Part shown: positions 11,346 to 23,572 of the stretch, one piece after another
How the letters are laid out: each line of letters opens with the position of its first letter
Position numbering within the stretch: position 1 is the first letter of the stretch
Assembly: GCA_949317995.1 (NCBI GenBank)
Contig: OX439052.1
Location: 43,954,599-44,018,598, forward strand
From: Acholoe squamosa
Lineage: Eukaryota; Annelida; Polychaeta; Phyllodocida; Polynoidae
DNA: 64,000 nucleotides
Direction: 5' to 3'
Made by a program: the position numbers and the translations under genes
The notes under the pieces: generated by a model
The model's input: the letters and a program-made list of their open reading frames with translations, nothing else
Told to the model about the DNA's origin: nothing
The model's database searches: none

Positions 11346-12617
11346 GCACCATCTGACCATGAATAACAAATGTCGCCCATTCACCCCGCAAGTCACGTGA
11401 GCGGACGCATGGCCCTTACCGCAACCCTTGAAGGGTTGCACCATGTAATACCTTTGGGTTTTATGTTCGTTCCCTTGCTTCCATGATGCAATGATGTAGG
11501 GCTCGGGAGAGTACTCACCAGCAATACCTTAGAGCATCAATTTGACTCTTTAGCACTGTTACCCGTGAAGGGTCTGAATGGTGCAGGATGGCAACACTGC
11601 TGAGTTACTTATGAAAGTAGCATGTTTTAATCAGAATGAATAATGGACAAAATGCATTAAACCACAACAATACCCTGAAAGAGTTAGGTCTTACCACTGC
11701 AATCCAACCCCTATATATATTGGTGAGCAGGCAGGGCAAAAGAATAGGGTGTGACTGAGCCCCTTCGCGTATCTTTTTAGTTTGTATGTTCATATATATT
11801 TTCTCAAATAACATATATCATTTCAGCGAGAGAAAGATCCATCTGCGTCTTGTCTTTACTCTCCAAGAGCTATGCCCGAAGCAATACATCATACCTTTTT
11901 TAACAAGGTTTTTTTCCATTCACCCACTACTTCCCGTCCGTCACGCTGGGGGGGTCGGGTCTGATCGGGTGGGCGACAAGGAGGGAGCTATAATGAAGAA
12001 TGATGTATTAAATGATGAAGATTGCACAGACAGTGACAAACAACCCTCTGCACCCCCACTTCACACACATCTACTTTATTATACATATCCCCAGGCCCCC
12101 TGCTCCTCCCTTTGATAGCCATGGGCACAACAGGGCCTCATTGTCATGTATATGAAAGCAGCCATTGCTCATCTTGTGCACAGAGATCTATTATTATTTT
12201 ACCCCATTCTGGTGGAGTGAAGGAGGGGGAGGGTCAGATATGATTGTTATAAGAGAAATGTATTATTTGATAAAAAGAATGGGATAAGCCACAATGAAAC
12301 ATGCACAGGTACTGGAAGATGAATTGAATTCAATCTTTTTCGCTGTCACTTCCTCACCTGCAGGAATATGTATACAGTAAGTCCTCTGTGGAAGAAGCGC
12401 TGTGGAATTTTCATATTTAATACCCTTGAAATCTTGTTATCACAGCTTCGGTGTTTTATGACTCTTTGGTAGGATATCGATCCCTTTAGACACCCTTCAA
12501 TATTTGATTTGATGAATTCTTTATGTATCATGCTGACCATATAAGAGGGTATCATGTCATGATGTATCTAAAGATGAAACATTGCAGATAGACTGGCCCG
12601 AGTGCGCATACACTCCG
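11346..12617. other. No recognised feature
   Basis: No supported gene. The frame at 11786-12115 is uninterrupted but of simple composition and unrecognised. Confidence 0.4.
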
Positions 12618-12823
12618 TTAACCCTTTAAAGGCCCCTAATGCAGGAGTGCATCATGCCCATTAGTCATCAAGATGCACTAATAAAGTGCTGGTGAGTCTG
12701 CTCACCAGCACTTCATTGGAGCATCATAGGGTCAGCATGATGCATGAATGCAGGCCTGGTGAGTTAATCACCAGGGCTGCATTCATGCATCATGCTGACC
12801 ATTGGGCATGATGCATTAGGCTT
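12618..12823. mobile_element. PAL, two-armed A-B copy
   Basis: The left end is TTAACCCTTTAAAGGCCCC. Arm A is followed by AGGGTCAGCATGATGC and a near-perfect arm B (AATGCAGGCCTGGTGAG...CACCAGGGCTGCATT). The outermost right terminus is lost after GGGCATGATGCATTAGG. Confidence 0.85.
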
Positions 12824-13512
12824 ACATGATACAGAGACGCTTTATCAGCAAAATAATCAGATATCTAAAAGCTGAAATTTGAAATAAATGTTGGCTCAGT
12901 AAAGGTCAAGTTAGTTCAGGTTAAATTGGCTTGAAAGGGGATCTCAGCTCATTGGGATGTGGCAAAAGAGTCTGGTGTCATCTGGCGAGAGAATATGCAT
13001 TTGAGCAAGTTTCTCCATTCCCAGGCGGCAAAAGAGGGGGACTTTTGCACAAATGTTGCATTTCTAGCAGAACCATGATATCTACATAATGCACACATAT
13101 AAGACTGTGAGGTACTGGGCATGCAGTTTCATAGACTCATAATGCACTTCATACGATTGACGTTAGTTAGGGAAGCGCTTCATATGATCGGTATTTTAAC
13201 ATCAAATTACATGTACCGGTATTCATAAACTGATCAAAATCATGCCCCATTTCTAGATACAAAATCAGCCATGTATGAGGGTCATGGAAGTTTGGTTTTT
13301 AAATAATTTTACCTACTACAGCAGGGGTTCGAGTAATACTATTAACATCCAATAGATCAAACTTGGAGATTTCCATTCTCCGCTGTCTACTATAAAGAAA
13401 CCCCTATTCATAGATATCACTTTATCACAATTCAGGCTGTCTAACAGTCCCCATTCCTCTGACAACTGACAGCCTTATCTCTCAGAGCCTGACAGTAGGG
13501 GCTTAACCCATA
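12824..13512. other. No recognised feature
   Basis: No gene or repeat identified. Confidence 0.4.
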
Positions 13513-13690
13513 ACCCATTAAAAGCCACTTATATAGGAGTGCATCATGCCCATTTATTGTCATGATGCACCAATGAAGTGCGGGCGAGTCCGCTTGTCAT
13601 AACTTCATTGCTGCATCATGCTGACCCTCTGGGAGTGTCCCAACTACATTGGGATGGCATGATGAATGACTGTAGCCTTAGCTAGTTTCT
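13513..13690. mobile_element. PAL, left portion with arm A
   Basis: AACCCATTAAAAGCCACTTA leads into the inner end and a diverged arm A (CCAATGAAGTGCGGGCGAGT...ATAACTTCATTGCTGC). The remainder is eroded. Confidence 0.6.
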
Positions 13691-13717
13691 CTACAATAAA
13701 ACCATTACTGTCAACCT

Positions 13718-13781
13718 TTAACCCTTTAAGGACCTCTGATGCATTATTGCATTAATGCACCAGTGGGCATTGAGGGGTTAA
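13718..13781. mobile_element. PAL, 64-bp armless miniature
   Basis: TTAACCCTTTAAGGACCTCT to GCATTGAGGGGTTAA with only GATGCATTATTGCATTAATG between. It is the shortest end-to-end copy in the window. Confidence 0.7.
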
Positions 13782-14299
13782 AGGTTGGGGAGTAGGGCTT
13801 CTATTTAGAAAATAGACAATGACCTTCTTTACGTCGAGACTATCTGTGCACTTGGATGCATTCATGCATTATAGGACAACAGGCAGTCGATATGTGAAGA
13901 AGGAGTTGTCTATTGTTCTCATTGAAATATTGTTGATTTTCTTCCAAACAATCAAGTACCCAATCAAGGTATGTCTAGACCAAAATTAATGGTACTTGAC
14001 CTGTTCATAGCTATGGTGACCTTGCTCAGGTGTGCACTGTACTCCTACAATGCACCCAAGGTCACTTCTGTTTTGCAGCAGTGCATGGGCTGTCGTTTTA
14101 TGTAGAGTAGATTATATTGATTTATCTTGGTGAAGGGTTGCAGACGTTGGGTTGTGTTTCTGGCTCAAAGTCTCTAAGTTTGTGTCACTTTGTTACCATT
14201 TTACAATACTGATGTTAATAATGTATCTATAGGTGAATCATACATTTTGTCCATAGACTCAGCATGATGAATACACTTGGAATTGTTGTATTAACTCAC

Positions 14300-14440
14300 C
14301 GTGGCTTCCCTAGCCCACTTAAAAGAGTCTACTGACACATTCTAATGTGAAATTATGTAATGTAGTTCTCGCCATGAAAATGACCTCAGCTGTGGAAATG
14401 GCAGTAAACATCAATTACTCACTCACTTATTTACTTACCA
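14300..14440 (+). mobile_element. SINE-like 3' fragment with CTCA tail
   Basis: GGCTTCCCTAGCCCACTTAA, then TTCTCGCCATGAAAATGACC and AAACATCAATTACTCACTCA align with the copies at 31355-31516 and 50883-51063. Confidence 0.65.
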
Positions 14441-14481
14441 AGTCTGCATCGCAGTAATATTGTGACCAATGACCTTGGTTC

Positions 14482-14610
14482 TTAACCCTATTAGGCCCTG
14501 TATTTCACATATACAATGCTATAGTACTGCATAAATGTGCAGTACCATGAGTACTATTAATGGCCCAAAACAGTACTGCACAATTGCAGCATATGGACCC
14601 AAAGGGTTAA
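14482..14610. mobile_element. PAL relative with different interior
   Basis: The ends TTAACCCTATTAGGCCC and GGACCCAAAGGGTTAA match PAL. The interior instead carries AGTACTGCATAAATGTGCAGTACC, a perfect-stem hairpin, and a second CAGTACTGCACAATTGCAG. Confidence 0.6.
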
Positions 14611-15790
14611 CAACTTTATCATTATCTGCTCTGGTAGTGTTTAAGGGTAACATCGATCCTTCGATTCATTATAAATGTCCATTTTACCACCATTATGTAT
14701 GTATATTATTGTCATGGCTAGGTATAATACTTTACACAGCACTCTAGTAGTTAAAAGGTCTAGAGTAGATACCATTAATTTTTATCCTTGATAAAAGTTA
14801 AGATAAATGGATTCTAGGGCTCTCCAAGAAGGTTGTTTGCTGGTAAAAGCTAGAGTGTTAAAATTGAGGAGACAAAGTATCTGTTTGGAGATGGGAGACT
14901 GGCAGGTGAGAATGGACCAATTACAGTTAATGTAAGAGAACTGATGGGAAGTAACAGGATCTAACACCAACTGCGAGTGGCTGGGGCTGTTCAACATTGC
15001 ATACTGGCTTTCAATGGCTTCAATTGGTATCGCATTTCTTAGAGAATCCCCTTCTTGTCTCATGTTCATCAACATGATGACCGAGGACAACCAACTTTTT
15101 GCTGAGTAATGAACAAGCATCAAGTGATATAGTGCATTACTTTATCGGACGATAATTTCTTAATACTCTTTAAAACATGTCTGCTTCAAAGATGAAAACC
15201 GCAAATGCTTTATGAACATTTCAAGATGGCCGCCCCTCCCAAAGGACTCCTCATTTTGGTAACCATGGTTACCAATAAGGCAACGGCCTCTAGGGACCCA
15301 TGGGGGTCTGGGGACTTGAGGAGTTTGAGGATGTTGCTCTTCCCTATCCAAAACTGAAGTGCCTCTGTCAGTCAAGGTAATGGGTTTCTAAAGGGAGCTT
15401 TCTTTTTCATCTGTATGTACAATGACAGCTCTGAGCTCGGAACTTCTCGCGTTATTCATATAGGTACTATGCTTTCAAACTGCAAGACATGCCAGGAACA
15501 AGTCTGGTGAAAGATCAGAACCAGATGTCACTGATGTCAGCATAAGGCTCTGCAACCAGTCCAATCCCATAAGATCATTATGGATAGGGCCTGGTATTAT
15601 CTTGTTGCAAATCAGGCATCCCAAGATCATCTTAAAAAGGTCTTTAATTCCACTTATTGGTCTCCTCAGTTTGTTTCATGCATGAGCATGACCACAGACA
15701 CACATATTGATCAAGTTGATATCTTACGTACTTTACTCACCATGAATGTGATCTTACTCATTGAGACAACACCATCAATCATTACCAACT
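14611..15790. other. No recognised feature
   Basis: No supported gene. The minus-strand frame at 14782-15123 lacks splice context or a recognisable motif. Confidence 0.35.
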
Positions 15791-15794
15791 ACAC

Positions 15795-15995
15795 TCGGCC
15801 CAAAGTTGCCAGAGATCCATCATTAATTTCACAGAGATGTTGTCATTTTACAGAGATTCCTTGTACCACTATTCTGCCACCTGGAGCTTCTTGTAAAGAC
15901 TACACTGGCTCCTAGTTATATAATTATGGTTGTTCACTGTTCAGTTTCACAAGGATCCCTGGTAAATTCAACATTTGTTTTTTTTCCAGTGTATG
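15795..15995 (+). mobile_element. ACTG-family element
   Basis: It contains AAAGTTGCCAGAGATCCATC, TTCTGCCACCTGGAGCTTCT and GTTGTTCACTGTTCAGTTTC, and ends CATTTGTTTTTTTTCCAGTG. It shares these blocks with 27780-27955 and 37588-37802. Confidence 0.65.
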
Positions 15996-18365
15996 AAATA
16001 TAACTACTTGTGGCAAGTGTCTTCTATGCCAATTTTTTATGGCGATCACCTATATGATATAAACTTTGCTTTAAAAAACAGTATTCATTCTATTGGACCA
16101 GAACTATTTCTTTCTAATTTGTTTTTACAAAAAAAAGACCTTGTTGCTCTTTTGTGCACAGGTCAGTTCTCCATGTGTCAATACATCACCACTCTCAGGT
16201 GAATTTAAAATTTGAATTAAAGTAATTCATCTTCATTCCACACCTTTTTAAACCATGATACATGGCTCCTACCGAGGCTTATGGAAAAAAAAAACAGAGT
16301 CAAATCACAGAAAGGAACTCAAACTGTGGCACATCCAGAATAAATAACTCAAATTTTAAGCGAGAATTCTGAATCCATACCTTCATTACAGACAGAGAGA
16401 GGCCATTTATTCCTAACAACTTTATCAAAATCAACTTTTTCCTCCACAAGCCTCCCAACATCAAACAAACTCAAACCAATAGAAACTTCAATTATGGAAA
16501 CATTTTTTTCTTACAGAAAGTACATTTTTTTTTCAATATTTACCATTTCATTACATTTAATCCCATCTTCACTTGGTGCAAGTCTGGCTCTTCATTCCCA
16601 ACTTTCTCACTTTTTCTGATTTGAAAAAAATGTTACCTTTTGTCAGTTTATTTAAGTGTGATTGTGTTTGGGAAGGTGACAAAACAATTATGGTTGTGTC
16701 ATGCGGCATGCAGCGGGATGGCGGGTTATCAGCAAACTCATTAAGTATAGAATACAAGCCGGCACCAAGCCAAAGTGAGCACCAAATCTACCTTGATACT
16801 GTACCATGATACACTGCCAGTTTAAGTGCCCGGTGTAAATCTCAATTTTGAAGTCACCCTACCCCCACGTTTATTTAAGACAGGTGCTTATTCAAAGAGC
16901 CTGAGCTCTCAGGAAAGCTAAAATTAGTAGTTTTGAGACAGCAAGTTTTACAAATCTGTCCTAAATTTTATGACCGTTTGCTTGAAATTGTGTTATATAT
17001 ATACATATAATTTTATTACTATCCAGGCTATACCCCTTGCAGCAGGCCAGACGAGCCAGAAATACACATCTCTGTAATGCTGATGTCATCAGAAATTGTA
17101 CTCACATATTGATGACGTCACCACTGTGGGCATTGGCACCTGGGTCCCAGTGGAAGTGTTGACAATCATTGGGCATTGATTGCGCCGTGTGATGAGTAAA
17201 CTGTAGAGGGCGCTACCGCATACATGATGCACTAATTATGTCAATACTCAGAAAGAGGCTCACCGACACGTATTGTCGCTGTAGTTGGAATTAAGCATCG
17301 TTTCTTATTTTAATCCAATGTAGGCAGATTTAAAGGCACTGTGGGGATGCCAAGGTGTTTTGGGGGAAATTTTGTGTGTTTTTTTTTATCTTAAATCCTA
17401 TCCTAAAAAAAATAAGTAAGGGGAATTTATACAGGAGTGCTTCTTCCCTTATGGGATGAATATTCAAAATGTGCCGCTATCATCTACAGCCCCAACTCAA
17501 GGAATAGGGCCTTATCCTTGTCTATATGGCAGGGCTTATACATCGAATCCGTAGAATCTGGACCAGTGGGCAGATGGGAAGGTCAAGGTCATGCACAATC
17601 TGGTCGAGAGTGATAGAACAAAAATAGTATCTGACCTTTTTGAAGGCCAGGGCACAACCCAAAAGTAGATGAAAAAAGAAAAGGGGGTTCCGGGGCCTTG
17701 TGGTTCAATTTAATATACATTTAGCCATCTTTTCCCTCTAAAAATATAGCGACACATGTGCCCCTACAGAGACTACATCTTAAAATTTTTGCCATCAATC
17801 TTCTTGTGACAGATTGTTAACATCTCGCTCCCTCTGCCCGCTGGTTCAGATTCTAGCGGCTCCTTATACATGGGGCATTATGGTACTACAACATTTTCAG
17901 GCTATGCCTCCTGAAGCTGAGAGTAACTATGTTATATTAGTGTGTATGGGGTCAATATGAGTGCTTCGCTCCAGACTACAACAAGCGTTGATCAATTCCA
18001 CTTGTGTAGCCTCCGCTGGGGGGAAATACAAAGTGGTATTCCAGCCTGCACTATGCCGCTCAGCCTATTTACCCGATCCACAACACATACTACCAAACCA
18101 CAGTTTCAAATATTTACGATTCCATTCAACTTAATAATCTGCCCAGGTTATTTGCACTGAGCTCGACAGAGGGAAAAATTCAAAAGCAGGGAAACTTAAA
18201 TTAACCTTCCAAGGTGTTTTTATTTGTCTAATGTTAAAGTTCAGACCTGGTTGGTTCCACTCATCACTCCCAGAAATGACAGTTAAATTCACCAGGCATT
18301 GCTGTAAACTTCACTCTAAGAAATGACAGTTAACATACAATGAAGAACCACCATAGCTTTGGTGC
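15996..18365. other. Mostly unrecognised; weak element remnant at 16804-16905
   Basis: No gene supported. TTTAAGACAGGTGCTTATTC near 16875 resembles the GCGCTTATTCAAG-type elements at 60643 and 62637. TTGATGACGTCACC near 17110 holds a cAMP-response element. Confidence 0.35.
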
Positions 18366-18497
18366 GGTGAAGCCCCAGGGAATAGTATAATAAGGCACTG
18401 TATTATGAGGAATTTCCATGAAAACGATGGTGAAAGCTTCGTCCCAAAGAGAACCATCACTTTTTCGACAGCATTTTTTTTTACAGTGTACAGCTGC
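18366..18497 (-). mobile_element. ACTG-family element, end portion
   Basis: GAAGCCCCAGGGAATAGT to CAGCATTTTTTTTTACAGTG, in the same order as 22085-22212. It is read here as the reverse of the copies at 22376 and 37588. Confidence 0.6.
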
Positions 18498-18519
18498 ATC
18501 CATGCAAAATGATGGCCCT

Positions 18520-18715
18520 TTAGGGTTATTTGTGTCTTGAATGGGGCAGCATGATGCATCAACACAATGATACTGAGCAGGCACTGCATTGGTGCATCAT
18601 GAAAAACTGGCATGCGCAGCAGAAATTGGTGCATCATGACAACACAGGTATTTGCAGTTGAACTGCCATGCATCATGCATAAAAACAGTTCTGGTGAGTC
18701 AATTTGCCAGGATGC
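18520..18715. mobile_element. PAL, decayed copy
   Basis: CAGCATGATGCATCAACACA, CACTGCATTGGTGCATCATG (twice-like) and GTTCTGGTGAGTCAATTTGC survive. The terminal TTAA ends are not clear. Confidence 0.5.
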
Positions 18716-19011
18716 CCAGAGCCCAGAGAATCAGCATAAAACTTTAATGAAGTGTGGACCCCCTAGCACTTTATTAGTGGACTTGTCAACCAAATAGCAT
18801 CAGATACCAATTTATTAGGAGTCTGTAAAGGCTTGGAACAGTCACTAAGTAATAGATAGAGATCACGGTGAGGCGGCTCCATTCACAGTCATCATAATGA
18901 ATTGATCATGGGATGAAAGCGGTCTGACTGAAGCAAAGATAGAACACACATTTCTTCCAAACTGATGACGCTGTCGATCAGAGCATTTCTGACCCTGCGT
19001 CGTAAACATGA

Positions 19012-19329
19012 TAAACCCTTTAAGGGCTGCTAATGCATTAATGCATCATGCCGATTGGTCATCATAATGGATTTATGCAGCCCTGGTGGGTAACTCTCCA
19101 ACACAGTAAAAGGTACGTCTCTGATGGGGTGCGCGGGTGTGCCTTTTACCGCGTTGATCCACATATTCATTCATCATGCCAATCCTTCAGGGTGGATAAA
19201 CTCCCGGGGGGTCAGCATGATTCACCAATACCGTGCTTGTGAACAGACTCACCAGCATGTCATTGGTGCATCAAAACGACCAATGGGCATGATGCGAGCG
19301 AGTGTGTCAGTGGCGCATAAAGGGGTAAC
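19012..19329. mobile_element. PAL, B-A copy with a 60-bp interior insertion
   Basis: The left end AAACCCTTTAAGGGCTGC is followed by one side of arm B (TTATGCAGCCCTGGTGGG). At about 19104-19160 a foreign hairpin TAAAAGGTACG...TGCCTTTTACCG interrupts it. Arm A and CGCATAAAGGGGTAA follow. Confidence 0.65.
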
Positions 19330-19866
19330 TTTAACTTGTTCAATTAATCTTTAGCAGTCACTCTGTAGCATGTAATAGCAGGTTCATCACCGAGTCACCT
19401 CTCCAATAACAAGTTAACTCTTGGTATCCCTAGACTCATAAATGTAGGGACTGATAACTGCGGTACGCTCCTTCGTACAAGTCTTTGACTAACCTACCAA
19501 CAAACAGGGAAAATTGGTTGTGCGCTGACATGACCCTTGCATTCTCAGAATCGCTGGTATGAAAGTATCTAGAGTCAACCCACACCCAATGTCTACAATA
19601 GAAATGAACAGTGTGTGAGCAGGGGATTTACTGATGCCTACAGTTATTGCTTTTCTCCGATTGCTTCGAGGTGCCAAGTACATGTACATCCTTTCTCGGT
19701 GCCCTTCTGTAGGGGCTATGCTTATTTCAGAACATCCAGAGAGTAATTTCTAGTTTTGTGAGTAAAGCCCCTGGCTTTAGATGAGATATTTGCTAATTAA
19801 AGGCTGCCTCCATGTAAGCTAACATTTGCACAATGTCACCTGTATTGAATTTATATATTTATCACC
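19330..19866. other. No recognised feature
   Basis: No supported gene or repeat. Confidence 0.4.
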
Positions 19867-20102
19867 TTAACCCTTTAAGGGTCCCTGACGCATCATGCCC
19901 ATTGGTGGCCATGATGCACCATTAAAGTGCTGGCAAGACTACTTCATCGCTGCATCATTTCGACCCTCCTGGAGTTTGTGTTTCAATCCTGGAGGGTTGG
20001 AATGATGCTCCAATGAAGTGCTGGTGAGCAGTCTTACCAGCACTTCATTGATGCATCATGACGACCATTGGGCATGATGCATCAGCGGACTTGAAAGGTT
20101 TT
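19867..20102. mobile_element. PAL, two-armed A-A copy
   Basis: TTAACCCTTTAAGGGTCCCT opens it. The left arm is shortened (AAAGTGCTGGCAAGACTACTTCATC). The right arm is intact (CCAATGAAGTGCTGGTGAGC...CCAGCACTTCATTG). CGACCCTCC and GGAGGGTTGG form the centre. Confidence 0.8.
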
Positions 20103-21129
20103 AAAAGGTGTCTTATTCTGTTCTACACTCTTAAGTCAGTCACTTGCAAAAGACCTTCCAAGGTCAAGGTCACATGGAGCGAAAGTGCCCTTAGGTTTAC
20201 CGCACATGTCACTGAGCATGTCACATGACATTGCCGGAAGACCACTAGGTAGCACCACTCACTCACTCAAAATGGCCGCCGTTTCAATAGCAACGCCTGG
20301 TCATGTGACTGACAGGTTAGGGTCTGTGTTAGGTTGACCACTTGGGTACTGGCTGAGCCACTGGCAGTCCACTCCAGGGCACTACCAGTTCTCAGCCCCC
20401 ACCCCTTGCTGGACTCCTGCTATAATCCCCCTCCAGTACAAAGTCTGGTCCAGCCACTATTGGCCAATCCCAGTCTCCTACATGCTTGGAACATAATCAT
20501 ACATTCCTATACAGGTTCACTGACAGGGGGGCTGTATAAAGCTCGATTCCCAAACTAGAAGCCCAAAGCGACATCCTACTCAGTGCACTAATATAACCGT
20601 AATTGACCGTTTAAGCCCACCTTATGAATTTCAAGTACTTTGTTCCTGTGCCTATGCAGGACCTGCACTAATTTTAAACATAGTTTTAGGTTTTAGGGGG
20701 TTATTAACCCTGCATTTAAATGAGACCCTGTGGTCAATTGAGACCCTTGTGCTTAAATGGGAAATAACTGTATATATTCTACCTCATGATAGTGTAGAAT
20801 TCTATTATGATTCACATCTGCCTTATCCAGGAATATAAAGAACCCCTCTCCTATTGTTATTAGATATATTTAGACTACTCTGTATATCCCCCAAGGCAGG
20901 CAAATATATATGCAAGCTTCCCTTGGCAAGAGGGCTTCCAAAAACACATGTATTCATCAACTGATCATGTTGAATGTAGTTTATGCGATTATGAATATGA
21001 CACAAGCTGTCCAAATGGCATTCAACAACCATTACCAACTTGTTCTTTCGGCAAGCAATAGTCTGATGTAGCCTGTGGGGAAGTATATATTGTACCTGGT
21101 CTTGTCACGGGGCTTCAAAGTGTGCAATT
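20103..21129. other. No recognised feature
   Basis: No supported gene. ACTCACTCACTC near 20257 is too short to call a SINE tail. Confidence 0.4.
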
Positions 21130-21373
21130 TTAACACTTTAAAGGCTGCTGATGAAGGAGTGCATCATGCCCATTGGTCATCATGATGCACCAACTGACCA
21201 GCACTTCATTGGAGCATCATGACGACCCTATAGGGTTAATACATATACTCCCGGAGGGTAGACATGATGCTCCAATGAAGTGCAGGCAAGTAGTCTTACC
21301 AGCACTTCATCGGTGCATCATGACGACCAATTGGCATGATGCATCAATGCATCAGCAGCTCTCAAAGGGTTAA
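21130..21373. mobile_element. PAL, 244-bp A-A copy
   Basis: TTAACACTTTAAAGGCTGCT to GCAGCTCTCAAAGGGTTAA with TTAA at both ends. The left arm lost about half of its outer side (CACCAACTGACCAGCACTTC). The right arm is complete. Confidence 0.85.
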
Positions 21374-21497
21374 TGTTCAGGACTGGATGTCCCCTGTGAA
21401 CAATGCTTGCATATTTTGCCAGAGTAAATTCTGTTAACACAAATTCAAACAGAAACAGCTCATACTCTGGTGTTGTGGGGCATATATACTTTGTGGG

Positions 21498-21675
21498 CGT
21501 CCTAAAGCATTGCTAATGCAATTGTGTATACATAATGCCCACTGCTGATGCCAATGCTGGCAAGTCTTCTTGCCATGAATGCAGCACTGTTGAGTCACCC
21601 GCCAGGAGTAAAAATGCATGCATCATGATGCGTAATGAGTATGATGCATTTACTATACTTCATTCCTTTGAAGGA
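21498..21675. mobile_element. PAL, decayed copy
   Basis: GCATTGCTAATGCAATTGTG, CATAATGCCCACTGCTGATG, ATGCTGGCAAGTCTTCTTGCC and GCATGCATCATGATGC survive in the expected order. Confidence 0.45.
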
Positions 21676-22084
21676 TTGAATAGATAGACTGCATACAATA
21701 TAGTACTCTCTGATGTCATTCGATCCTGCCTTAACTGCTACTATGTTGCTGTTTAGGAATGACTGTAATATGTTATGTCTGCCTAACCTCCCCCCCCTCT
21801 ACCCCTCACATCCACACACCCCTCCCGTCCTTACTGCACTCTGAAAAATTACCGCTGAATATCCCAGGCATCCCCATGAACTATTCAGGAAATCCCCTTA
21901 TTTGAGATGCAGTTAAACAATTTGATTCCTATAATGAATGACGCTTTGATTTCTATGAAGCCCTGGAAAATAGTAGCATGAAACCCACCTTAAGTAATAA
22001 CTGTTGAATCTACTGTGCATACCTGTAAACTATTCACAGCTATCCATCATACTTATATGATGCTATGAAACAATGCTATTTCTA

Positions 22085-22212
22085 CATTAAAGCCCCAGAA
22101 AATGGTACATGCTGAAGCGCTATGCTATGAGGAATCTTTGTGAAAATAACAGTGAAAGCTTTGTCCGATAGCGGCGACGTAACTGTTGTTATTTTGACTG
22201 CATTTTTTACGG
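22085..22212 (-). mobile_element. ACTG-family element, end portion
   Basis: AAGCCCCAGAAAATGGTACA to TTGACTGCATTTTTTACGGTG, parallel to 18366-18497. Confidence 0.6.
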
Positions 22213-22375
22213 TGTATAGCCGGCCCTAGGCATATATCACTAGAAGCCGTAACAGAGGCTGTTGTAGACATATATGTCATACCCAGACCTGCCTAGTGCA
22301 TATCTCACAAAGCCTGGCACTGATGTTACCTTCATAGCTCTGTCTGGTAGGACTGAAGCAGTATAACTAGATGAC

Positions 22376-22612
22376 TTACACTGTAAAGAGAGAGAGAAAA
22401 AAAACATGTCTTTGAAATAACAGTGAAATTCTTGTCCCAGATATACCAGAGATTCGTCATTATTTTCATAGAGAATCCTTGTACCTTTGTGCTGCCATCT
22501 GGGGCTTCATTGTAGAAACTACACTACTTCACTGCAATGTGATTACGGTGGTTCACTGTTCACTTTTATGAGGACACCTGGTAGATTGACCAGTTTTTAT
22601 TTGAGAGTGTAT
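22376..22612 (+). mobile_element. ACTG-family element, near full length
   Basis: It starts TTACACTGTAAAGAG and ends TTTATTTGAGAGTGTA. In between are TTGAAATAACAGTGAAATTC, TGCTGCCATCTGGGGCTTCA, GGTGGTTCACTGTTCAC and CCTGGTAGATTGAC. It is about 237 bp, non-coding. Confidence 0.7.
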
Positions 22613-22929
22613 GCATACCTTACAAGGCTTGACACTGATGTCACCTAGGACTAGACCTGTCTGGCTGACTGAGCAGTAGAAAAAAAAACCAAGTGTTGCC
22701 TATATATGAATGCCCATTAGTACAAACAAGCTTAATTCACTTGGTAAAAGCCTGGTTGTGCAGCACCTATACTGAGCTAGCGGGATGTCCAATGGATGCA
22801 GCCATTGCTGAACTGGTTATGAGCAAACTATCACTGATAACAGTCTGTAGGCACCCCCCCCCAAAAGGCCCGCAGTGGATAGTGATTGGTTGATAAGTAA
22901 TCCTGCTATATAATTTTATAATCATATTG

Positions 22930-23040
22930 CAGTGTAGTTTCTACAATGAAGCCCCAGAAGGAATCCTGTGTAAATATTGATGGATATCCGGCAACTTTAT
23001 GGCAAGGATTTCACCATTATATTGACGACCAATGCATGTT
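22930..23040 (-). mobile_element. ACTG-family fragment
   Basis: GCAGTGTAGTTTCTACAATG then AAGCCCCAGAAGG, the complement of the block found at 22490-22520. Confidence 0.5.
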
Positions 23041-23071
23041 ATACATCTTAATCATATGCAGCTTATCCTTT

Positions 23072-23413
23072 TACCACTTCAAAGGCTAATAATTAAGCAA
23101 AAGTGTGTCATGCCCATTGATTGTCATGATGTACCGAGAAGTGCTGGCACTCTATTGGTATGTCATGCCACGATTATGCAAACTTTCTGAAGTGCATCAT
23201 AGGCCATCATAAGATTTGTGTAATGCATAATTGTAACTCTAGCAAATTACCCACTAGGGCCGTCATGCCGTTTTGCCGAATTGATATATGTAACTCGCCA
23301 CGGCAACATTCAGGGTTTATACACTCTCGAAGGATTAGCCTGATGCACGTCATCGGTGCCGACCAATAGGCATGATGCATCAATGCATTGGTGTCCCTAA
23401 TATAAAGGGATTA
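23072..23413. mobile_element. PAL, diverged long copy
   Basis: It begins CACTTCAAAGGCTAATAATT and ends GGTGTCCCTAATATAAAGGG. The inner ends TCATGCCCATTGATTGTCAT and CGACCAATAGGCATGATGCA are clear. The interior holds pieces of both arm types. Confidence 0.55.
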
Positions 23414-23572
23414 GGACTTAAAGGTATATTTGGCTATAGGTAGCCTAGTACAGGCATTAGCAGTTTCCAACTCTCAGGATAGAGCAGCATAATGTAGGCA
23501 GCAGGGTGTCAACTTGGGCAGGCAGATAGATGGGGACGGGTAGTGAGAGAGAAAAAGTGCTGTATCTACCCC

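Noticed and set aside
11220-11444. Overlapping minus-strand frames at 11183-11444
   Set aside because: Flanked by PAL terminal words (CTTTAAAGGGTT and CCCTTGAAGGGTT); no domain and no splice sites.
15580-15915. 111-codon frame ending in an ACTG-family element
   Set aside because: The last third is repeat sequence; the rest is unrecognised and lacks supporting signals.
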